Positions 1 to 5,923 of a DNA stretch of 10,810 bases are shown piece after piece. Positions within the stretch are counted from its first letter, which is position 1. Each line of letters starts with the position of its first letter. Source of the DNA: Nitriliruptoraceae bacterium (lineage in GTDB: Bacteria; Actinomycetota; Nitriliruptoria; Nitriliruptorales; Nitriliruptoraceae); the NCBI GenBank assembly GCA_007134165.1, contig SLLJ01000189.1, positions 1-10,810 of the forward strand, in the 5' to 3' direction. The notes below the pieces were generated by a model. It ran no database searches and was not told the origin of the DNA. It saw only the letters and a list, made by a program, of their open reading frames with translations. A program made the translations under genes and the position numbers.

Positions 1-69
1 CGGGTGGGTCGGGGTCGGGTGGGTCGGGGTCGGGTGGGTCGGGGTCGGGTGGGTCGGGGTCGGGTGGGT
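1..69. repeat. G-rich 15-bp tandem array (4.6 copies)
   Basis: Four perfect copies of CGGGTGGGTCGGGGT are followed by a nine-base partial copy. The window begins inside the array, so its true length is unknown. The plus strand holds runs of three to four G separated by one or two bases, the classic pattern for a very stable parallel G-quadruplex. The period is a multiple of three, so every frame is open and repetitive: RVGRG in frame 1, GWVGV in frame 2 and GGSGS in frame 3, the frame of the following gene. The array ends 20 bases before the chosen start of resB. Confidence 0.95.
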
Positions 70-93
70 ACCCCGGTACCTTCCCCGGCGTGA
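1..93 (+). other. Possible 3' end of an upstream coding sequence
   Basis: Frame 1 is open from the window edge to a TGA at 91-93. That TGA would overlap the GTG start of resB as GTGA, the same kind of coupling seen at resB/ccsB and sigK/rskA. Its product would end in RVGRG repeats and a short Pro/Ser tail. In related gene clusters the gene before resB is usually ccdA or a thioredoxin-like protein, but nothing here identifies it. The alternative is that the array is non-coding, or belongs to resB itself, because frame 3 is also open. Confidence 0.3.
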
Positions 94-1796
94 GCCAAGA
101 CTCCGCTGCCCCTCCCCGCATGAACCCCGACGTGCGTCGTCCGCGTCGCGGGCGGGGTCCGTCGGGTCCAGTGGGCTTCGTGTTCGACTCGGTGGTGATG
201 GGGTGGCGGTGGCTGGTCCGGATGCGCACCGCGCTGATCCTGCTGGCGATGCTCGGGCTGCTCACCCTGATCGCGACCGTGGTGCCCCAGGAGCCCAACG
301 TGCCGGGCACCGTCGAGGTCTGGCGGAACGGGGACGAGGGGCCGGGCGTGCTCGTCAGCCGTGGGATCGACGCGATCGGCGGCTACGACGTCTACGGCTC
401 GGCGCTGTTCCTCGCGTTGTTGCTGCTGCTGTACCTGTCGCTCACCGCCTGTCTGATCCCGCGTATCCGCGCCTGGGTCCGGCTGGTGCGCCACAGCCGC
501 CCGCCCCTGACCCGCGCGGCCGACCGCCAGCAGGTGGTCGCCAGCTTCCGCACCGACCTCGGGCCCGACGAGGTCCACGCCACCGCCCGTGGCCTGCTCA
601 CCGACACCCGCTGGCGGGTGCGCGACCCTGACCCGACCACCGGTGCTGACCCGACCACCGGCGCTGACCCGGCCCCTGGCGCTGACCCGGCTCCCGGCGT
701 GTCGGCCGGCCCGCCCGCGCAGGTCGCCGCCGAGAAGGGGCTGTGGTCGCGCGAGGGCGGCAGCCTGCTGTTTCACCTCAGCTTCTACGTGCTGCTCGCC
801 GCGATCGTGTTCGGCCAGCTGCTCGGGTTCGACGGGCAGCGCGCGGTGGTCGAGGGCGAGTCGTTCGCCGACACGCCGGTGTCGTACTGGACCTACGGCC
901 CGGGCCGGTGGTGGACCGACGACGACCACCGCGGGTGGGTGCTGCACCTCGACGACTTCGAGGTCGACTGGGTGCGCGACCCGCTCGCGCCCGGGGCCGG
1001 GCAGCCCACCACCTTCGTCTCCGAGGTCACCGTCACCACCGCCGACGGCGAGGTGCGAGAGACCACCGTGGAAGGCAACCGGCCGCTGACCGTCGACGGC
1101 CTGAAGATCCACCAGCTCGACTGGGGCTACGCGCCGTTCGTCGAGGTCTGGGTCGACGGCGAGCTCGAGCACGCCAACTTCCTCACCGCCCAGGCCGCCG
1201 ACGGCGGGATGTTCCGGGCGGCGGTCAAGGTCCCGTCCGCCGACCCGGACGTCGGCCTCGAGGTGTTCTTCTTCCCCTACGCGCCCGACAGCGAGGACGG
1301 CCCGGTGTTCACCGGGGTCCCCTGGCCCGACGACCCGCTGCTGCTGTTCCGCCAGTACCGCGGCGATCTGCAGATCGGCCGCACCCAGCAGACCATCAAC
1401 GAGCTCGACACCTCCGAGCTGGAGTCGGTCGGCGGGGGGCTGATGCGGCCCGGCGGCGAGGTGGTGATGGACGACGGGGTGGTGGTGCGGTTCGTGGAGC
1501 TGCGCCGCTGGGTCGGCTTCCAGGTCAGCGCCCGGCCCCAGATCCCCTGGCTGCTGCTGGCCAGCGCCATGCTGCTGGGCGGGCTGCACCCGGCGCTGTA
1601 CGCCTACCGGCGCCGGCTGTGGGTCGTGGCTTCGCGACCGGACCCCGAGGCACGTACCCTGGTCACCGTCGCGGGCCGCGCCTTCCAGCGTCCGCAGGCC
1701 TTCGAGGACGAGCACCGCCGGGTGGTCGATCGTCTGGCCGCCGCGACGGGAGCCGACGCCCCCGCCCCATCCGACGACGAGGTGGTGCCCCGATGA
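90..1796 (+). CDS. resB: Cytochrome c biogenesis protein ResB (Ccs1)
   Basis: This is the membrane subunit of the System II cytochrome c assembly machine; with CcsB it moves heme outward and presents it to apocytochrome c. The 568-residue protein has four hydrophobic helices, at about 48-66, 104-125, 225-246 and 485-507. The large extracytoplasmic domain (about 247-484) lies between helices 3 and 4, as is usual in the family. The LLFHLSF stretch in helix 3 carries H229, the position of the conserved ResB/Ccs1 histidine. The cytoplasmic loop between helices 2 and 3 holds a DPTTGA/DPAPGA repeat at 181-204. The stop overlaps the ccsB start as ATGA, so the pair is translationally coupled. The start is uncertain: GTG at 90 and ATG at 120 are in frame, neither has a clear Shine-Dalgarno sequence, and the frame stays open to the window edge. 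The family call is secure. Confidence 0.93.
   Translation: MSQDSAAPPRMNPDVRRPRRGRGPSGPVGFVFDSVVMGWRWLVRMRTALILLAMLGLLTLIATVVPQEPNVPGTVEVWRNGDEGPGVLVSRGIDAIGGYDVYGSALFLALLLLLYLSLTACLIPRIRAWVRLVRHSRPPLTRAADRQQVVASFRTDLGPDEVHATARGLLTDTRWRVRDPDPTTGADPTTGADPAPGADPAPGVSAGPPAQVAAEKGLWSREGGSLLFHLSFYVLLAAIVFGQLLGFDGQRAVVEGESFADTPVSYWTYGPGRWWTDDDHRGWVLHLDDFEVDWVRDPLAPGAGQPTTFVSEVTVTTADGEVRETTVEGNRPLTVDGLKIHQLDWGYAPFVEVWVDGELEHANFLTAQAADGGMFRAAVKVPSADPDVGLEVFFFPYAPDSEDGPVFTGVPWPDDPLLLFRQYRGDLQIGRTQQTINELDTSELESVGGGLMRPGGEVVMDDGVVVRFVELRRWVGFQVSARPQIPWLLLASAMLLGGLHPALYAYRRRLWVVASRPDPEARTLVTVAGRAFQRPQAFEDEHRRVVDRLAAATGADAPAPSDDEVVPR
630..701 (+). repeat. 18-bp tandem repeat inside resB (4 copies)
   Basis: Four 18-bp units starting GACCCG encode DPTTGA, DPTTGA, DPAPGA and DPAPGV. 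They fall in the predicted cytoplasmic loop between transmembrane helices 2 and 3. The first two and last two units form sub-pairs, suggesting stepwise duplication. Copy-number change would keep the reading frame. Confidence 0.9.
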
Positions 1797-3052
1797 ACGA
1801 GGCCGCGCTCGCCGAGCTGTCCCGGGTCCTGTACTCCCCGGTGACCCTCCTGCTGTACGCCGCCGCGGCATTCCTGTACCTCTATGCGTTGACGACCAAG
1901 GTCGGTCGGCGTGAGGACGGAGCCGTGCGCGGTCGGCGCGCCGAGCTCGCCGGGCTGGTTGTGGCGGGGCTGGGCATCGGTGCCCATCTCGCCCACGAGG
2001 TGACCCGCGGGCTGGCGCAGGGCCGGCTGCCGCTGGGCAACATGTTCGAGTTCACTTCGATGATGGCGCTGGTCGGCGTCGTGGTGGGGCTGGGCTACCT
2101 GCAGTTCGTGCGCAAACGCCCCGAGCTCAACGGTTTCGTGCTGATGGCCGGCACCCTGGTGCTCGCCTCGGCGCTGCTGGTCTACTCCGATCCCGGCCCG
2201 CTGATGCCGATCCTCGACACCTGGTGGCGCACCTTCCACGTCACCGTGATCGTGATCGCCGCCGGCATCTTCACCGCCGGGTTCGTGTTCAACGCCCTGC
2301 AGTTGATGCGCGACCTCGCCGAGCAGCGCGTCGCCGACGCGCGGGCGCAGACCACGGTCGGCTCGACCGTCGGCGCGGCCTACATCGGCGACCTCAGGGC
2401 CGGGCCCGACCCGGAGGCCGGCGCCGAGCGCGACGCGGCCGCCAGTGCCGAGACCGACGCGGTCGGCGAGCGCGTGGCGCCCGACGTCGCCGACGGCCCC
2501 GACGGCGACCCCGACGCCCGGACCGCCGAGGACGAGGCGGCCTACCGGACTGCGCTGCGTGCGGCCATCTCTCCGTGGCGGCTGGCGCTGGGCACCTTCC
2601 TCGGGACCTCGACGGTGTCCTGGGTGTTCCTGGCAACACCCACCCTGGACCTGGCGACCGGCGTGCAGCGCTTCCTGGTCGTCAACCTGGCCATGGTCGT
2701 CGTCGCGTTGATCGCCCGCTGGTTTGTGCCGATGCTGCCGGCGGCCGCGACCCTCGACGGGCTCGCCTACCGCACCATCGCGCTGGGGTTCTTCGCCTGG
2801 ACCTTCGGGGTGATCGCCGGGGCGATGTGGGCCGAGCAGAGCTGGGGCCGGTTCTGGGGCTGGGACCCCAAGGAGACCGCCTCGTTCCTGACCTGGATCT
2901 CCTACGCCGCCTATCTGCACGCCCGGGCGACCCGTGGCACCCGCGGACGGGGCGCCGCCTGGATCGGCATCCTGTCCTTCGCGGTGCTGATGTTCACCTA
3001 CTACGCGGTCAATCTGGTGTTCGTCGGGCTGCACTCCTACGCGGGGCTGTGA
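1793..3052 (+). CDS. ccsB: Cytochrome c biogenesis protein CcsB/ResC (heme handling, CcsA family)
   Basis: This 419-residue polytopic protein is the heme-handling partner of ResB. The diagnostic tryptophan-rich WWD motif, WGRFWGWDPKE, is at 351-361. Flanking histidines typical of heme ligands in this family are visible: H149 in WWRTFHV before the motif and H414 in GLHSYAG near the C terminus. H65 and H68 lie in an early helix, in GAHLAHEV. Hydrophobic helices occur at about 15-33, 51-69, 84-106, 113-131, 150-168, 292-313, 327-345, 362-377 and 388-411. Residues about 180-250 form a hydrophilic Ala/Asp/Glu-rich insertion of low complexity. The ATG at 1793 overlaps the resB stop. The same frame is open far upstream inside resB, but that part is a shadow of resB. 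The name varies between groups (CcsA, CcsB or ResC). Confidence 0.94.
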   Translation: MNEAALAELSRVLYSPVTLLLYAAAAFLYLYALTTKVGRREDGAVRGRRAELAGLVVAGLGIGAHLAHEVTRGLAQGRLPLGNMFEFTSMMALVGVVVGLGYLQFVRKRPELNGFVLMAGTLVLASALLVYSDPGPLMPILDTWWRTFHVTVIVIAAGIFTAGFVFNALQLMRDLAEQRVADARAQTTVGSTVGAAYIGDLRAGPDPEAGAERDAAASAETDAVGERVAPDVADGPDGDPDARTAEDEAAYRTALRAAISPWRLALGTFLGTSTVSWVFLATPTLDLATGVQRFLVVNLAMVVVALIARWFVPMLPAAATLDGLAYRTIALGFFAWTFGVIAGAMWAEQSWGRFWGWDPKETASFLTWISYAAYLHARATRGTRGRGAAWIGILSFAVLMFTYYAVNLVFVGLHSYAGL

Positions 3053-3056
3053 GCCA

Positions 3057-3083
3057 ACCGGACCGGTCACGGCGCCGAACCGG
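3057..3083. promoter_or_regulatory. Inverted-repeat cluster upstream of the sigma factor gene
   Basis: The 82 bases after ccsB contain ACCGGACCGGT (3057-3067), an inverted repeat around a central A. A second arm, ACCGG (3079-3083), pairs with CCGGT at 3063-3067 around the self-complementary CGGCGCCG. It could be an operator, an mRNA hairpin or part of an autoregulated promoter. A loose match to a mycobacterial SigK-type promoter overlaps it: CCAACC at 3054-3059, a 15-base spacer and CCGAAC at 3075-3080. There is no T-run, so it is not a canonical terminator. GC-rich DNA makes chance inverted repeats common. Confidence 0.3.
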
Positions 3084-3121
3084 AAGGGATGGGTGCCGCT
3101 GCCCGGTGGCCGCCATCTCTT

Positions 3122-3128
3122 GGAGAGG
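3122..3128 (+). promoter_or_regulatory. Ribosome binding site for the sigma factor gene
   Basis: GGAGAGG lies six bases before GTG 3135 and directly abuts ATG 3129, so it favours the GTG at 3135. A weaker GGAAGGG at 3082-3088 sits four bases before GTG 3093 and keeps the longer form possible. Confidence 0.5.
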
Positions 3129-3134
3129 ATGCGC

Positions 3135-3731
3135 GTGCACGCTCCCCGGCCCAGGTTGACCGCCGTCGACGGCGGCGCGGACGTCGTGCCCGACGACGAG
3201 CAGCTGCTGCTCGCGGTCGCCCACGGGGACCGCCAGGCCTTCGAGGCCCTCTACGAGCGGTTCGCCGCCACCGTCTTCGGCGTGGTTCGGCGCACCCTGC
3301 GCGATCCGTCGCAGTCCGAGGAGGTCGCCCAGGAGGTGTTCGTCGAGCTCTGGCGGCAGGCCGCCCGGTTCGACCCCGAGCGGGGCCGGGCCTCCACCTG
3401 GATCCTCACCCTGGCGCACCGCCGGGCGGTGGACCGGGTGCGTGCCGAGCAGTCCCGGCGGGATCGCACCGACCGAGTCGCGGCCCGCGAGCACCGGCGT
3501 GAGCACGACGAGGTTGCTGAAACCGTCGAGTTGCGCCTCGAGCACCAGCAGGTGCGGGCCGCGCTCGACGTGCTCACCCCGCTGCAGCGCGAGGCGGTCG
3601 AGCTCGCCTACTACCGGGGCTTCACCTACCGCGAGGTCGCCGAGCAGCTCGGGACGCCACTGGGCACGATCAAGACCCGCATGCGCGACGGCCTGATACG
3701 GATGCGCGACGCTCTGGGGGCGCTGGGATGA
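3135..3731 (+). CDS. sigK: ECF RNA polymerase sigma factor, SigK-like
   Basis: This extracytoplasmic-function sigma factor directs RNA polymerase to a small regulon and is held inactive by the anti-sigma protein encoded next. From GTG 3135 it has 198 residues. Region 2 spans about 26-103, with AVAHGDRQAF, an acidic SEEVAQEVFVELWR core-binding helix and STWILTLAHRRAVDRVR. Region 4 spans about 142-196 and contains LTPLQREAVELAYYRGFTYREVAEQ and the recognition helix GTIKTRMR (written here only in part). The segments most like mycobacterial SigK are LAHRRAVDRVR and ELAYY-G-TY-EV. GTG 3135 was chosen for its ribosome site; GTG 3093 would add 14 residues that include rarer codons. There is no cysteine anywhere, so a disulfide switch like that proposed for mycobacterial SigK is not possible. 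The stop overlaps the next start as ATGA. Confidence 0.9.
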   Translation: MHAPRPRLTAVDGGADVVPDDEQLLLAVAHGDRQAFEALYERFAATVFGVVRRTLRDPSQSEEVAQEVFVELWRQAARFDPERGRASTWILTLAHRRAVDRVRAEQSRRDRTDRVAAREHRREHDEVAETVELRLEHQQVRAALDVLTPLQREAVELAYYRGFTYREVAEQLGTPLGTIKTRMRDGLIRMRDALGALG

Positions 3732-4594
3732 CCGCCGACATCCACACCCTGGCCGGCGCCTACGCGCTGCACGCCCTCGACGACGACGAGCGGGTGCTGT
3801 TCGAGGCCCACCTCGCCGAATGCCCCGCCTGCGACCAGGAGGTCCGCGAGCTCGAGGCCACCGCGGCCCGTCTCGGTGGCCTGCTGCGCGAGCTCCCGCC
3901 GCCCGATCTCAAGGCCCGCGTTCTCGCCCAGATCGATGCCACCCGCCAGCATCCGCCGGTCGGCCCGCCGGCGCCGCCGCTGACCGTCCCGTTGACGGCG
4001 CTGCCCGCCCCGACGGTCATGGCCGCCCCGGCCGTCTCGACGGCCCCGGCAGCCCCGACGCCGTCCCGGAGCACCGAGCGGCTGCTGCGGCTGCTCGCGC
4101 CGGCAGCAGCGGTGCTCGCGATCGCGGTGGTCGGGCTCGGGGTCATGGTCGTGAACCTCAACGTCCGGATGGGGGAACTCGAGCCGGGCATCGCCGAGAC
4201 GACGCCCGCGGAGGCCTCGGTTGCGGCTCTGCTCGGGGCCCACGACCTCGACATCGTGACGGTCGACGAGGCACCCCGGCCCCGCGGGGCCGGTGAGAAT
4301 CCACCTGGGGCCAGCGCCCGGGTGATGGTCTCGCCCTCGCTCGGCGCGGCAGTGTTCCTGGCCGCCGGCATGGACCCCGCACCCCACGAGCACGCCTACA
4401 GCCTGTGGCTGGTGCACACCGATGGGCAGCTCACCCCCGTGGCGCTGTTCGACGTCGATCCGGACGGCACCGTCACCCAGCATGTCGAGGCCGACCTGTC
4501 GACCGTCGAGGCGTTGGGGGTCACCGTGGAACCCGAACATGGCTCGTTGCAGCCCAGTACCGAGCCGGTCATGCTGGTCAGCCTCACCGACTGA
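3728..4594 (+). CDS. rskA: Anti-sigma factor, RskA-like, with zinc-binding N-terminal domain
   Basis: This 288-residue single-pass membrane protein is predicted to hold the upstream sigma factor at the membrane until a signal releases it. The N terminus is an anti-sigma domain with LAGAYALHALDDDER and the zinc motif HLAECPAC (H28, C32, C35), with H6 a likely fourth ligand. A Pro/Ala-rich linker (about 75-113) follows, then one transmembrane helix at about 121-143. The extracytoplasmic RskA-type C-terminal domain contains AYSLWLVHTDGQLTPVALF and ends with EPVMLVSLTD. In RskA-like proteins this domain is usually the sensor or the target of stepwise proteolysis. The ATG at 3728 overlaps the sigma stop, giving coupled and probably near-stoichiometric synthesis. 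The stop codon lies in the first unit of the 14-bp repeat that separates it from convergent menE. The signal sensed cannot be read from the sequence. Confidence 0.88.
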   Translation: MTADIHTLAGAYALHALDDDERVLFEAHLAECPACDQEVRELEATAARLGGLLRELPPPDLKARVLAQIDATRQHPPVGPPAPPLTVPLTALPAPTVMAAPAVSTAPAAPTPSRSTERLLRLLAPAAAVLAIAVVGLGVMVVNLNVRMGELEPGIAETTPAEASVAALLGAHDLDIVTVDEAPRPRGAGENPPGASARVMVSPSLGAAVFLAAGMDPAPHEHAYSLWLVHTDGQLTPVALFDVDPDGTVTQHVEADLSTVEALGVTVEPEHGSLQPSTEPVMLVSLTD

Positions 4595-4644
4595 GCCTCA
4601 CCGACTGAGCTTCACCAACTGAGCTTCACCAACTGAGCTTCACC
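4581..4644. repeat. 14-bp tandem repeat shared by two convergent gene ends (4.6 copies)
   Basis: Four complete 14-bp units and an eight-base partial unit lie end to end. Units 1-2 read GCCTCACCGACTGA and units 3-4 read GCTTCACCAACTGA. Unit 1 supplies the rskA stop and the partial unit supplies the menE stop on the other strand. Every unit carries TGA on the top strand, and TCA (TGA on the bottom strand). As 14 is not a multiple of three, stops occur in all three frames on both strands. No strong stem with a T-run is visible, so I do not call a Rho-independent terminator. Confidence 0.92.
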
Positions 4645-5848
4645 GGCGCTCATCCATCGCCAGTTGACGCCGTCCGGCGCCGTCGATCTTGCCGAGCGTG
4701 GTGCGCGGCAAGCGGTCGACCAGGACCATGGCCCGTGGTAGCCACGTGCGTGGCAGGGTCTGCGCCAGTCGCTCGCGCACGTCGTCGAGCGCGGGCGGGG
4801 CCGCCGGGTCGGTGGGCACGACCACTGCGGTCACCACTGCGCCCCACTCCGGGTCGGGTCGTCCCACCACGGTGGCGTCCGCCAGCCCCGGCAGCGTGCG
4901 CAGCGCCGCGGCGACGGCCTCTGCCGGCACGTTCTCGCCCCCACTGATGATCACGTCGTCGGCCCGGCCGACGACCTCGAGCCGGCCATCATCAAGCCAG
5001 CGGCCGACGTCTCCGGTGGTCAGCCACCCTTCCGCGTCGGTGGGGACCACCAGCGGAGCGTGCGCTGTGCGGTAGCCGGTCAGCAGCACCGGGCCGCGCA
5101 GCCGCACGCGGCCGTCGGCGTTGAGTGCCACCTCGATGTCCCGGAGTGGGCGGCCGTCGTAGACGCAGCCGCCGCCGGTCTCGCTCAGGCCGTAGGAGCC
5201 GACCACCGGCACCCCGGCGTCGCGGGCGTGCACCGCCAGCGCCGGGTCGAGTCGGGCCCCGCCGACCAGCACCCGTCGGTAGCGGGCCAGCGCGGTGGTG
5301 GCGATCACATCGTCGAGCAGCCGGGCCAGCTGGGTCGGCACCAGCGAGAGGTGCTCGGCATCGTCGGGGGGCACGCCCGGCGTGTCGGGGAGCACCGGCT
5401 CGGTACCGCAGGCCCAGGCGCGCAGGACCACCTGCACGCCGGCGACGTGCTCGAGGGGCAGCGTCAGGGCGAAGCGGTCCCCGGCCTCAGCGCCCAGCCG
5501 CGCCACGCTCGCCCGGGTCGAGGCCGCCAGGGCCGCGTGGGACAGCACCACGCCTTTTGGTTGCCCGGTCGATCCAGAGGTGGCGACCACCAGCGCGGTG
5601 CCCGTCGGTGCCGGCCAGCCCGGTGGGTCCGGTGCGTACGGTTCAGCGTCCGCTGTCGGCCACCGGGCGGTGGGTCGCAGTGCGGCCACCAGCCGGTCAG
5701 CGGCCGCCGGATCGGGAGGCAGGAGCAGTGCGGCCTGCCCCCCCTCCCACACCGCCAGCAGCCGGCCGAGCACGCGGCGGGTCGCGGCCTGCCAGCCGTC
5801 CGGGGAGGCCGGCGGCAGGTCGATCGCCACCAGCCCGATGCCCGCCAC
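4640..5848 (-). CDS. menE: 2-succinylbenzoate--CoA ligase (MenE)
   Basis: MenE activates o-succinylbenzoate with ATP and joins it to CoA, making the substrate of MenB, in the cytoplasm. The 402-residue protein has the full ANL adenylation signature: phosphate loop ATSGSTGQPKG at 89-99, GSYGLSETGG at 217-226, TTGDVGRW at 277-284, the hinge region GRADDVIISGGENV at 294-307, and the C-terminal catalytic lysine K387 in PRTTLGKID. The N-terminal part before the phosphate loop is short, as in compact actinobacterial MenE. I chose GTG at 5848-5846 because AGGAG (top-strand 5856-5860) lies seven bases upstream. The frame stays open much further, but that part runs antisense through menB. It is divergent from menB and converges on rskA. 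The substrate call rests on the men context, as acyl-CoA ligases are otherwise hard to separate. Confidence 0.93.
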   Translation of the reverse strand: MAGIGLVAIDLPPASPDGWQAATRRVLGRLLAVWEGGQAALLLPPDPAAADRLVAALRPTARWPTADAEPYAPDPPGWPAPTGTALVVATSGSTGQPKGVVLSHAALAASTRASVARLGAEAGDRFALTLPLEHVAGVQVVLRAWACGTEPVLPDTPGVPPDDAEHLSLVPTQLARLLDDVIATTALARYRRVLVGGARLDPALAVHARDAGVPVVGSYGLSETGGGCVYDGRPLRDIEVALNADGRVRLRGPVLLTGYRTAHAPLVVPTDAEGWLTTGDVGRWLDDGRLEVVGRADDVIISGGENVPAEAVAAALRTLPGLADATVVGRPDPEWGAVVTAVVVPTDPAAPPALDDVRERLAQTLPRTWLPRAMVLVDRLPRTTLGKIDGAGRRQLAMDERR

Positions 5849-5855
5849 CTGCCTG

Positions 5856-5860
5856 CTCCT
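5856..5860 (-). promoter_or_regulatory. Ribosome binding site of menE
   Basis: On the minus strand AGGAG lies seven bases before the GTG at 5848. It fixes the menE start in a frame that would otherwise remain open for hundreds of codons. Confidence 0.75.
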
Positions 5861-5912
5861 GCCGACGACCCGTCCCCGGCTAGCGTAGGGTCCGAATCCG
5901 GCGGCGTGCGAC

Positions 5913-5918
5913 GAGGAG
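5913..5918 (+). promoter_or_regulatory. Ribosome binding site of menB
   Basis: GAGGAG lies five bases before the GTG at 5924. It decides the menB start, because the same frame is open upstream across the menE antisense strand. Confidence 0.8.
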
Positions 5919-5923
5919 CAGAG

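Larger units (their letters stand above)
5849..5923. promoter_or_regulatory. Divergent menE/menB promoter region
   Basis: These 75 bases separate the menE and menB start codons and must carry the signals for both. TAGCGTA at 5881-5887 contains a TANNNT -10-like hexamer on each strand: TAGCGT on plus, TACGCT on minus. Start sites would lie roughly 25-35 bases before each gene. No good -35 TTGACA match is visible for either direction. A second candidate on the plus strand is CCGTCC (5870-5875), a 16-base spacer and CCGAAT (5892-5897), resembling the mycobacterial SigK consensus as I recall it. The existence of a promoter here is near certain from layout; the exact elements are inference. Confidence 0.55.

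Noticed and set aside
743..1792. Long upstream extension of the ccsB reading frame
   Set aside because: It is an Arg/Ala/Pro-rich shadow inside resB; the ATG at 1793 with ATGA coupling is the real start.
1604..3070. Antisense open frame of 488 codons opposite resB/ccsB
   Set aside because: Its composition (Gly, His, Gln, Arg-rich) and lack of any domain mark it as a GC-driven shadow of ccsB.
3089..3502. Alternative frame starting at ATG 3089 over the sigma factor gene
   Set aside because: It lacks sigma-factor motifs and is rich in Arg/Ala; the sigma frame carries clear region 2 and region 4 motifs.
4581..4650. Rho-independent bidirectional terminator between rskA and menE
   Set aside because: The repeat gives only very short stems and there is no T-run on either strand.
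5060..5923. Upstream extension of the menB frame across menE
   Set aside because: It is antisense to menE and low in complexity; GAGGAG before GTG 5924 marks the true start.
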